Assembly (NCBI GenBank): GCA_004296815.1
Contig: SCVT01000180.1
Span: 1-5,753, forward strand
Length of the DNA: 5,753 nucleotides
Source: Reyranella sp.
GTDB lineage: Bacteria > Pseudomonadota > Alphaproteobacteria > Reyranellales > Reyranellaceae
Reading direction: 5' to 3'
Below, piece by piece: positions 1-5,704 of the stretch; positions within the stretch are counted from its first letter, which is position 1, and the number at the start of each line of letters is the position of its first letter. The position numbers and the translations under genes were made by a program. The notes under the pieces were generated by a model that was not told the DNA's origin, made no database searches, and saw only the letters and a program-made list of their open reading frames with translations.

Positions 1-962
1 CGCTGAAGCCCGAGGGCATGTGCCGTGCCGAGCTCTGCGTGCCGCTGCCCGCCTCGGCGGTGAAGCCCAACGAGGTCGACCTCGCCGCCTTCTGGGCGAA
101 GCTCGGCGGCCCCGTCGTCTCGACGGAAAATCGCGACGTCTGGGCGCTGGGCGCGCCGCCTGAGGAGCGCAACGCCGCCCTCGAAGGCCTCGAAGCGCCG
201 GACTTCACCTTGCCCGACATCGACGGCGTGCCGCGCTCGCTTTCGCAGCTCCGCGGCAAGAAGGTCTTCCTCGCCACCTGGGCCAGTTGGTGAGGCTGCC
301 GGTTCGACTTGCCCGTGTGGCAGCAACTCCAGGCTGAGCTCGAGGACAGGAACTTCATGGTGGTGGCCGTCGCGGAGGAGAGCCGCGGCACCGAGCATGC
401 GCGCCCGTGGATCGAGCAGGCCAAGTCCACCTACTGGCAGCTCATCGACACCGAGCATCGGCTGGAAGATCTCTACAATCTCGTGAACGTGCCGCAGGCG
501 ATCTGGATCGACGAGCAGGGCCGCATCGTGCGTCCGCCGGAGACAGCGGGATCGACCGACCACTTCCGGCGCATGGACCTCAAGACGCGCACGATGAGCC
601 CGCAGGACCAGGCCGAGCGCCAGGCGGCGCGGGATGCCTACATGCAGGCGGTTCGCGATTGGGTGAGGACCGGCACGCACGCGCTGCCTGCCGATGCAGC
701 GCGCGCGAACCTGCCGAAGGTGACGCCGGAGATCGCCGAGGCTCGCGCCCGGTTCAGGCTGGGCGTATGGCTGCGCGCCAACGGCCGCGCGGCTGAAGGC
801 GACCTGCAGATGACGGAAGCGAGTCGCCTTCATCCCGAATCGTGGAGCCTTTGGCGGCAGGCCGCCGATCTCGATGAGGTCGGCAAGGCGTCGGGTCCGG
901 ATTTCTGGAAGCGCGTGCAGGCACTGGGCGACAAGCCGTACTACCCGCCGCCCAAGCTCTAG
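1..962 (+). CDS. ResA/TlpA-like redoxin, probable selenoprotein (WAxxUGC motif), 5' end outside window
   Basis: Probable periplasmic or membrane-linked thiol/selenol oxidoreductase of the thioredoxin fold; its partner is unknown. The frame is open from base 3 to the TAG at 960-962 except for TGA at 291-293. Counting from the codon at 3-5, an N-terminal part has a Cys pair (C7, C12). A redoxin domain starts near 'APDFTLPDIDG', strand 1 ends in W-A-S-W, then TGA (residue 97), G98, C99, R100. Helix 1, strand 2 ('FMVVAVAEE') and the cis-Pro site (V163-P164) follow in the same frame, so the stop falls exactly on the nucleophile of an otherwise intact fold. Residues from about 199 to 319 are helical, TPR-like. 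The Met at 18-20 is probably internal, because plausible coding sequence runs to the window edge. Codon use is uniform on both sides of the TGA. A nonsense mutation or a misread TGC is the alternative. Family assignment is firm; selenocysteine is an inference. Confidence 0.82.
291..293 (+). other. In-frame UGA, probable selenocysteine codon
   Basis: The TGA replaces the first redox residue of a thioredoxin-type active site: the flanking residues are W-A-S-W before it and G-C-R-F-D-L-P after it. Cys is the residue expected here in cysteine homologues, and Cys/Sec exchange is the usual pattern of selenoprotein families. The reading frame stays open for another 222 codons with fold elements in the right order. 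I recall a ResA-like family defined by a WAxxUGC motif, which this matches, but I could not look it up. Confidence 0.8.
301..328 (+). promoter_or_regulatory. Candidate bacterial SECIS element
   Basis: A hairpin lies within the coding sequence just 3' of the UGA. Apical pairs are 309-323 (U-G), 310-322, 311-321, 312-320 and 313-319, closing the 5-base loop CGUGU (314-318). After small bulges the stem continues with 306-324, 304-325, 303-326, 302-327 and 301-328 (G-U). The UGA-to-loop distance is 20 bases, and a G is the second loop base, followed by U. This fits the general description of bacterial SECIS elements: loop roughly 16-37 bases from the UGA, and G among the first two loop bases. A competing fold pairs 295-300 with 319-324 around an 18-base loop, so the active structure is not certain. 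SelB-type elongation factor would be the reader. Confidence 0.65.
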
Positions 963-989
963 GCACCGCCATCACACATGCGTGAGAAG

Positions 990-1017
990 GGCACGGTCAC
1001 TGGCAGTGAAGCGTGCC
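990..1017. promoter_or_regulatory. Nested palindrome, possible operator
   Basis: The outer arms GGCACG (990-995) and CGTGCC (1012-1017) are perfect reverse complements, as are the inner arms TCACTG (997-1002) and CAGTGA (1004-1009). A single G lies at the centre, and 1 and 2 unmatched bases separate the inner and outer arms. It sits in the only real intergenic gap, 45 bases before the molybdenum hydroxylase start. It is not followed by a T run, so an intrinsic terminator for the redoxin gene is unlikely. A dimeric regulator site is the simplest reading; an RNA hairpin is possible. The regulator is unknown. Confidence 0.5.
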
Positions 1018-1030
1018 GGTGGGCTAGGCT
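1001..1030 (+). promoter_or_regulatory. Weak candidate promoter for the downstream operon
   Basis: TGGCAG (1001-1006) as a -35-like box and TAGGCT (1025-1030) as a -10-like box are 18 bases apart, in the 99-base gap before the operon. Matches to the sigma-70 consensus are poor, as is common in GC-rich alphaproteobacteria. The possible -35 lies inside the palindrome at 990-1017, which would suit repression. Position is the main argument; the boxes alone would not be convincing. Confidence 0.22.
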
Positions 1031-1051
1031 ATTCAACATTTTCCGAAAAGC

Positions 1052-1055
1052 GGAG
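1052..1055 (+). promoter_or_regulatory. Ribosome binding site that fixes the 2Fe-2S subunit start
   Basis: GGAG lies 6 bases before the ATG at 1062. The earlier in-frame ATG at 978 has no comparable purine-rich site at the right spacing, which favours the shorter, family-length protein. Confidence 0.7.
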
Positions 1056-1061
1056 GCTGGG

Positions 1062-1514
1062 ATGGCTGTCCTCAACGTCAACGGCAAGGCGATGGATCAC
1101 AACGCTGCGCCGGATACGCCGCTGCTCTGGGTCCTGCGCGAGCAGCTCGGCCTGACCGGCACCAAGTATGGTTGCGGCATCGCGCAGTGCGGCTCGTGCA
1201 CGGTCCTGATCGACGGTGCGCCGATGCGCTCCTGCCACGTGCCCGTGAAGGGCGTGGCAGCGACCGCCAAGATCACGACCATCGAAGGCCTCGCGGCCAA
1301 CGGCAAGCTGACCAAGATCCAGGAGGCCTGGGTGGCCTCGGACGTGCCCCAGTGCGGCTACTGCCAGAGCGGCATGATCATGGCGGCGACGGCGCTGCTC
1401 GCGGCCAAGCCGAACCCGACCGACGCCGACATCGACGCGGCGATGACCAACATCTGCCGCTGCGGCACCTACCAGCAGGTCCGCGAGGCGATCCACGCCG
1501 CGGCCAAGGCCTAA
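1062..1514 (+). CDS. Molybdenum hydroxylase 2Fe-2S subunit, IorA-like
   Basis: Electron-transfer subunit (150 aa) of a xanthine-oxidase-family enzyme, carrying two [2Fe-2S] clusters between the molybdenum site and the acceptor. The N-terminal plant-ferredoxin-type domain has C38, C43, C46 and C58 (C-x4-C-x2-C-x11-C). The C-terminal helical domain has C98, C101, C132 and C134 (CGYC ... CRCG). The length and the 'CRCGTY' ending resemble isoquinoline 1-oxidoreductase alpha and nicotinate dehydrogenase small subunits. I chose the ATG at 1062 because GGAG at 1052-1055 lies 6 bases upstream and the protein begins with the usual first beta strand (MAVLNVNGK). An in-frame ATG at 978 would add 28 unrelated residues across the palindrome. 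There is no signal peptide, so export would be by hitch-hiking on the Tat-bearing large subunit. The large-subunit gene follows after 15 bases. Family is sure; substrate is unknown. Confidence 0.95.
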   Translation: MAVLNVNGKAMDHNAAPDTPLLWVLREQLGLTGTKYGCGIAQCGSCTVLIDGAPMRSCHVPVKGVAATAKITTIEGLAANGKLTKIQEAWVASDVPQCGYCQSGMIMAATALLAAKPNPTDADIDAAMTNICRCGTYQQVREAIHAAAKA

Positions 1515-1529
1515 GGGGAGGGACGAACC

Positions 1530-3707
1530 ATGACGATCCAGACCTCGCTCGGCCGCCGCGGCTTCCTCGCCAGCACCACCGCCGTCGCCGGCGGCTTCTC
1601 ACTGGGCTTCCACGTGCCCTTCCTCGACGACGGCGCCGCCAACGCGCAGGCCGGCGTCAGGGAACTCAACGCCTGGGTGGTGATCCATCCTGACGACAAG
1701 GTCGTCGTCCGCATCGCCCGCTCCGAGATGGGGCAGGGCACGCTCACCGGCCTCTGCCAGCTCGTGGCCGAGGAACTGGAGTGCGACTGGAACAAGGTGA
1801 CGTGGGAATATCCGACGCCCGGCCAGAACGTCGCGCGCAACCGCGTTTGGCGCAACTTCTCGACCGGCGGCAGCCGTGGCATCCGCGAGAGCAACCAGTA
1901 TGTCCGCGAGGGCGGCGCCATCGCGCGCGAGATGCTGATCGCCGCTGCGGCCACCAAGCTCAACGTGCCGGCGGGCGAGCTCACGGCGGCCAACAGCGTC
2001 ATCACGCACAAGGGCTCGGGCAAGAGCGTGCGCTTCGGTGAGGTCGCGGCGGCTGCCGCGGCGCTCGAGCCGCCCAAGGAAGTGAAGCTCAAGGATCCGA
2101 AGGACTGGAAGATCGCGGGCAAGCCGATCAAGCGGCTCGACACGGTCGAGAAGGTCACCGGCCAGCAGATCTACGGCATGGACCACACGATGCCGGGGAT
2201 GCTGGTCGCCACCGTGCGCGCCTGCCCGGTGATCGGCGGCAAGCTCAAGAGCTTCGATGCCGCCAAGATCGAGAAGATGCCGGGCGTGAAGAAGGTCGTG
2301 GCGATCGACGGCAATGCCGTGGTCGTCGTGGCCGACACCTACTGGAACGCCCACACCGCGCTCGCCGCCCTTCCCACCGAGTGGGACGTGGGCGAGCTCG
2401 GCAAGGTCCAGCAGGATCAGATCAAGGCCACGCTGAAGGCGGGCCTCGATGCCCCCGAGGCGTTCGTCGGCAACAAGGCGGGCGACGCCAAGGCCGCGAT
2501 CGACGGGGCGGCCAAGAAGGTCACCGCGACCTACAGCTTCCCCTACCAGCACCACGTCACCATGGAGCCGATGAACGCCACCGCGCGCTACACGGCCGAC
2601 AAGTGCGAGGTCTGGTGCGGCACGCAGAACGGCGAGGCGGCGCTCGCCGCGGCGTCGGAGGCGTCCGGGCTGCCGGTCGCCAAGTGCGAGGTCTACAAGC
2701 TGATGCTGGGCGGCGGCTTCGGCCGGCGCGGCCGGTCGGACTATGTCCGCCAGGCCGTGCTCGTGGCCAAGGAGATGCCCGGCACGCCGATCAAGCTGAT
2801 CTGGTCGCGCGAAGAGGACATGACGCACTGCCAGTACCATCCGATCACGATGGCCAAGCTGACGGCCGGCCTCGACAAGGACGGAAACCTTGTCGGCCTG
2901 CATGTGCGCATCTCGGGCCAGTCGATCCTGGCCTCGCTGCTGCCGCAGAACCTCGTCAACGGCATGGATCCGGCCACCTTCCAGGGCCTGATGCAGACCG
3001 GCGTCGAGGCGGCCTACGGCTACGACGTGCCGAACCTGCTGATCGACCACGCCATGCGTAACCCGCACATCACGGCGGGCTTCTGGCGCGGCGTGAACGT
3101 CAACCAGAACGCCGTCTACATGGAATGCTTCATGGACGAGCTGGCGGAAGCCGCGGGCCAGGATCCGCTCGCCTATCGCCTGAAGTACCTCAAGCCCAAG
3201 TGGGCGGCGGTGCTCAAGGCGGCGTGCGACAAGGCAGGCTACGGCAAGCCGCTGCCCGCCGGGCACTTCCATGGCATCTCGCAGGTGATGGGCTACGGCT
3301 CCTACGTCGCGGGCGTCGCCGAGGTCTCGGTCGCCGACAACGGCCAGGTCAAGATCCACAAGATCACGGCCGCCACCAACCCCGGCCACGTCGTGAACCC
3401 GGCGCAGATCGACCGCCAGGTCGCGGGCTCCTTCGTCTACGGACTCTCGGCCATGCTCTACGGCGAGATCACCGTGAAGGACGGCGCGATCGAGCAGACC
3501 AACTTCGACACCTACAACATGCTGCGCATGGACGAGATGCCGAAGGTCGAGACCGTGCTGGTGCCGACCCACGATTTCTGGGGCGGCGTCGGCGAGCCCA
3601 CGATCGCGGTCGCGGCGCCCGCCGTGCTCAACGCCATCGCCAAGGCCCGCGGCAAGCGCGTGCGCGACCTGCCGCTGATGCATCACGAGCTCAAGAAGGG
3701 CGCCTGA
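1530..3707 (+). CDS. Molybdenum hydroxylase molybdopterin-binding subunit, IorB-like, Tat-exported
   Basis: Catalytic subunit (725 aa) of a molybdenum hydroxylase of the isoquinoline 1-oxidoreductase beta / aldehyde dehydrogenase type. It starts with a Tat signal (G-R-R-G-F-L-A-S, then a hydrophobic stretch ending near 'ANAQA'), typical of this periplasmic branch. Cofactor-binding glycine motifs are M-G-Q-G-T at 67-71 and G-G-G-F-G-R-R at 394-400. The catalytic glutamate is E689 in G-V-G-E-P near the C-terminus, as in the xanthine oxidase family. The start is supported by the strong AAGGGGAGGGA site at 1513-1523. No FAD-subunit gene lies beside it, so electrons probably leave through the 2Fe-2S subunit to a c-type cytochrome. 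The stop overlaps the start of the next gene by one base (TGATG), suggesting translational coupling. Its natural substrate (aldehyde, N-heterocycle or other) cannot be told from sequence. Its position before fccAB-sox is unexpected. Confidence 0.94.
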   Translation: MTIQTSLGRRGFLASTTAVAGGFSLGFHVPFLDDGAANAQAGVRELNAWVVIHPDDKVVVRIARSEMGQGTLTGLCQLVAEELECDWNKVTWEYPTPGQNVARNRVWRNFSTGGSRGIRESNQYVREGGAIAREMLIAAAATKLNVPAGELTAANSVITHKGSGKSVRFGEVAAAAAALEPPKEVKLKDPKDWKIAGKPIKRLDTVEKVTGQQIYGMDHTMPGMLVATVRACPVIGGKLKSFDAAKIEKMPGVKKVVAIDGNAVVVVADTYWNAHTALAALPTEWDVGELGKVQQDQIKATLKAGLDAPEAFVGNKAGDAKAAIDGAAKKVTATYSFPYQHHVTMEPMNATARYTADKCEVWCGTQNGEAALAAASEASGLPVAKCEVYKLMLGGGFGRRGRSDYVRQAVLVAKEMPGTPIKLIWSREEDMTHCQYHPITMAKLTAGLDKDGNLVGLHVRISGQSILASLLPQNLVNGMDPATFQGLMQTGVEAAYGYDVPNLLIDHAMRNPHITAGFWRGVNVNQNAVYMECFMDELAEAAGQDPLAYRLKYLKPKWAAVLKAACDKAGYGKPLPAGHFHGISQVMGYGSYVAGVAEVSVADNGQVKIHKITAATNPGHVVNPAQIDRQVAGSFVYGLSAMLYGEITVKDGAIEQTNFDTYNMLRMDEMPKVETVLVPTHDFWGGVGEPTIAVAAPAVLNAIAKARGKRVRDLPLMHHELKKGA

Positions 3708-4012
3708 TGCGTCGCTGGCTGGTGTCAGGCCTGGCCGGCGCGTTGCTGCTGGCCGGCCCGGCATGGTCGGCGGACGTCCCGCCCGGCGGTCCGCCGGGCG
3801 CCAGCTCGTGCACAGGCTGTCATTCGGGCGCCAAGATCGCCGACGTGGTGATCCCGCGCATCGCCGGCCGCAAGGCCGAGGATATCGTCACCTTCATGCG
3901 CGAGTACCGCAGCGGCGCCTGGCCCTCGAGCGTGATGGGGCGCATTGCCAAGGGCTTCGACGACCAGCAGACCCAGGCGATCGCCGCCTGGTTTGCCGCG
4001 CAGCCGGAGTAG
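3707..4012 (+). CDS. fccA: Monoheme cytochrome c, sulfide dehydrogenase small subunit
   Basis: Periplasmic class I cytochrome c (101 aa) that would take electrons from the FAD subunit encoded next. A signal peptide covers about residues 1-22 (R-R, leucine-rich core, 'AWSA'). One heme site is present: C35-T-G-C38-H39. Met77 in 'SSVMGRIAKG' is the likely distal ligand, and the tail 'AIAAWFAAQ' is the usual closing helix of FccA proteins. It is a single-heme form, like the green sulfur bacterial type rather than the diheme protein of Allochromatium. A Pro/Gly linker at 25-31 separates the signal from the heme domain. AAGGG at 3696-3700 precedes the start by 6 bases, and the start overlaps the preceding stop. 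Because it is coupled to the molybdenum hydroxylase gene, it might serve that enzyme as well. I favour the FccA assignment because of the C-terminal pattern and the flavoprotein gene 4 bases downstream. Confidence 0.85.
   Translation: MRRWLVSGLAGALLLAGPAWSADVPPGGPPGASSCTGCHSGAKIADVVIPRIAGRKAEDIVTFMREYRSGAWPSSVMGRIAKGFDDQQTQAIAAWFAAQPE
3780..3800. repeat. Perfect 10-base inverted repeat inside the cytochrome gene
   Basis: The arm CGCCCGGCGG (3780-3789) is exactly reverse-complemented at 3791-3800 around a single T. It encodes the P-P-G-G-P-P-G linker, so complementary CCG/GGC codons may explain it by chance. It could still form a very stable mRNA hairpin about 75 bases into the gene. Confidence 0.5.
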
Positions 4013-4016
4013 CGGC

Positions 4017-5279
4017 ATGACCAGCCGTCGCACGTTCCTGAAAGGCGGCGTGGCCGCCGCGGTGTTCGCACCGGCCATCGCCTCGGCGCAGGCCGCGGCC
4101 GGCAAGGTCGTGGTGGTGGGCGGCGGCTATGCCGGCGCGACGGCGGCACGCACCTTGAAGACGCTGCGGCCCGCGACCGACGTGACACTCGTCGAGCCCA
4201 ACCCGGTCTACACCTCGTGTCCGTTCAGCAACTCCGTGCTCGCCAACCTGCGCGAGATTGGCCAGCAGCAGTTCCGCTACGACGGCATCAAGCGCACCGG
4301 TGTGAAGGTGGCGGAGACCAGCGTGACCGCGGTCGATGCCGACGCGAAGTCGGTCACGCTCGCCGACGGCAGCAAGCTTCCCTACGACCGGCTGGTGATG
4401 AACCCCGGCATCGACTTCATCTGGAACGCCATCCAGGGCTACGACGAGGCGGCGTCGCAGAAGATGCCGCACGCCTGGAAGGCCGGCGCGCAGACCGTGC
4501 TGCTGCGCCAGCAGCTCCAGGCGATGGAGGATGGCGGGCTGGTGGTGATGTCGGTGCCGGCCAATCCCTACCGATGCCCGCCCGGTCCCTACGAGCGCGC
4601 CAGCCTGATCGCCTACTGGCTCAAGGTCTGGAAGCCCAAGTCGAAGCTGCTGCTGCTCGACGCCAAGGATGCCTTCTCCAAGCAGCGCCTGTTCCAGAAC
4701 GGCTGGGCCGAGCTCTATCCCGGCATGATCGAGTGGGTGTCGCTCAGCAAGGGCGGCAAGGTGACGGCGGTCGATCCCGCGACGCTCACCTTCACCACCG
4801 AGTTCGGCAGCCACAAGGCGGCCGTCGCCAACGTCATCCCGCCGCAGCGCGCCGGCGCGATCGCCGCACAGGCGGGCGTCGCCGACCGCACCGGCTGGTG
4901 CCCGGTCGAGCCGGTCTCCTTCGAATCGACGCTGCGTCCCAACATCCACGTGCTGGGCGACGCCGCGATCATGGGCGGCATGCCCAAGTCGGCCTTCGCC
5001 GCCAACGCCCAGGCCAAGGTCTGTGCCGCCGCGCTGGTCGAGCTGCTCGCCGGCCGCAAGGCCGCCGATCCGATCCTGATCAACACCTGCTACAGCCTGC
5101 TCGCCGCCGACTACGGTATCTCGGTCGCCGGCGTCTATCGTCCCGACAAGGGCCAGCTCACCGACGTGCCGGGCGCCGGCGGCAACAGCCCGCTCGAGGT
5201 CGTGGGCGGCTTCCGCGGCCAGGAGGCGCTCTACGCGTCGAGCTGGTTCCGCACCATCACCTCGGAAGTCTTCGGCTGA
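4017..5279 (+). CDS. fccB: Flavocytochrome c sulfide dehydrogenase, FAD subunit
   Basis: Periplasmic flavoprotein (420 aa) that oxidises sulfide to sulfur or polysulfide and passes electrons to the heme subunit; equivalent to SoxF of sox clusters. It has a Tat signal (S-R-R-T-F-L-K-G, ending near 'IASAQA'), then a Rossmann FAD motif G-G-G-Y-A-G at 35-40. C68 in 'YTSCPFSN' corresponds to the cysteine that binds FAD covalently in Allochromatium FccB. C187 ('YRCPPGPYERAS') and C358 ('LINTCYS') match the redox disulfide pair. A second FAD motif, 'HVLGDAA', is at 311-317, and the C-terminal FCSD domain ends in 'SEVFG'. Length and motif order are normal. I chose the ATG at 4017 because of GGAG at 4006-4009 and the complete Tat signal; the earlier in-frame ATG at 3945 lies inside the cytochrome gene. 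A sulfide:quinone reductase is less likely given the Tat signal, C-terminal domain and cytochrome partner. Confidence 0.95.
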   Translation: MTSRRTFLKGGVAAAVFAPAIASAQAAAGKVVVVGGGYAGATAARTLKTLRPATDVTLVEPNPVYTSCPFSNSVLANLREIGQQQFRYDGIKRTGVKVAETSVTAVDADAKSVTLADGSKLPYDRLVMNPGIDFIWNAIQGYDEAASQKMPHAWKAGAQTVLLRQQLQAMEDGGLVVMSVPANPYRCPPGPYERASLIAYWLKVWKPKSKLLLLDAKDAFSKQRLFQNGWAELYPGMIEWVSLSKGGKVTAVDPATLTFTTEFGSHKAAVANVIPPQRAGAIAAQAGVADRTGWCPVEPVSFESTLRPNIHVLGDAAIMGGMPKSAFAANAQAKVCAAALVELLAGRKAADPILINTCYSLLAADYGISVAGVYRPDKGQLTDVPGAGGNSPLEVVGGFRGQEALYASSWFRTITSEVFG

Positions 5280-5281
5280 CC

Positions 5282-5704
5282 ATGCGCGGTGTCGTGGCGT
5301 TGCTGCTCGCCCTTTGTGCGATGCCGGCGTCGGCGCAGGAGATCGTGGGCGACGCCATCCCGAAGTCGCTGACCGGCCAGCCGGGCGATCCCGCGCGCGG
5401 CCGCGCCATCGTCGCCAACCGCAGCGTCGGCCTCTGCCTCCTCTGCCACTCCGGCCCGATCGCCGAGGAGCGCTTCCAGGGCGATCTCTCGCCGACCCTC
5501 GCGGGCGCGGGCTCGCGCTGGTCGGAAGGCCAGCTGCGCTTGCGCATCGTCGACGGATCGCGTCTCAATCCCGACACGATCATGCCGCCCTATTTCAGGA
5601 CAACCGGACTGCAGCGGGTCGCCCGCAACTTCGACGGCAAGACCATCCTGACGGCCGCCCAGGTCGAGGATGTCGTGGCCTATCTCGTGACGCTGAAGGA
5701 TTAG
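5282..5704 (+). CDS. soxX: Sulfur oxidation c-type cytochrome SoxX
   Basis: Small monoheme subunit (140 aa) of the SoxXA complex, which oxidatively joins thiosulfate to the SoxY cysteine in the periplasm. A signal peptide covers residues 1-18 (cleavage after 'ASA'). The heme site is C52-L-L-C55-H56, in the SoxX-typical context 'GLCLLCHSGPI-EERFQG'. 'GAGSRWSEGQLRLRIVD', 'RLNPDTIMPPYF' (M101 as the likely distal ligand) and 'VEDVVAYLVTLK' complete the family pattern. It begins 2 bases after the fccB stop, with only a weak, distant GGAAG (5264-5268), so translation probably depends on coupling to fccB. The next gene starts directly after its TAG. soxA is not in the window and would be expected downstream. 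Confidence 0.95.
   Translation: MRGVVALLLALCAMPASAQEIVGDAIPKSLTGQPGDPARGRAIVANRSVGLCLLCHSGPIAEERFQGDLSPTLAGAGSRWSEGQLRLRIVDGSRLNPDTIMPPYFRTTGLQRVARNFDGKTILTAAQVEDVVAYLVTLKD

Noticed and set aside
291..293. TGA as a true stop making the redoxin a pseudogene
   Set aside because: There is no other lesion or frameshift, the codon falls exactly at the nucleophile, and a SECIS-like hairpin follows at the right distance. It is kept as the main alternative, since a TGC-to-TGA change or read error cannot be excluded from sequence alone.
309..962. Separate gene starting just after the TGA
   Set aside because: It would begin at a TTG inside helix 1 of the redoxin fold, without the first strand or active site, and the upstream part in the same frame completes the domain.
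1002..1016. Sigma-54 type promoter (GG...GC)
   Set aside because: The GG and GC elements are 11 bases apart instead of 10, and the flanking bases match poorly.
990..1017. Rho-independent terminator for the redoxin gene
   Set aside because: No T run follows the dyad, and the inner arms leave a loop of only one base if fully paired.
978..1061. Longer N-terminus for the 2Fe-2S subunit from the ATG at 978
   Set aside because: The extra 28 residues do not resemble the family, run through the palindrome and have no ribosome site. The ATG at 1062 has GGAG at good spacing.
1599..3764. 721-codon open frame on the minus strand
   Set aside because: It lies opposite the molybdopterin subunit, whose motifs are clear. 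Its composition (R, H, D, L, V, G rich) is typical of the antisense of a GC-rich gene, and no domain is recognisable.
3945..4016. Earlier start for the FAD subunit
   Set aside because: It would lie within the cytochrome gene in another frame and push the Tat signal inside the protein. The ATG at 4017 gives a normal signal peptide and ribosome site.
4217..5281. Long plus-strand frame continuous with soxX
   Set aside because: The part before 5282 is an out-of-frame reading of fccB, rich in Arg and without domains. Only the soxX portion is a real gene.
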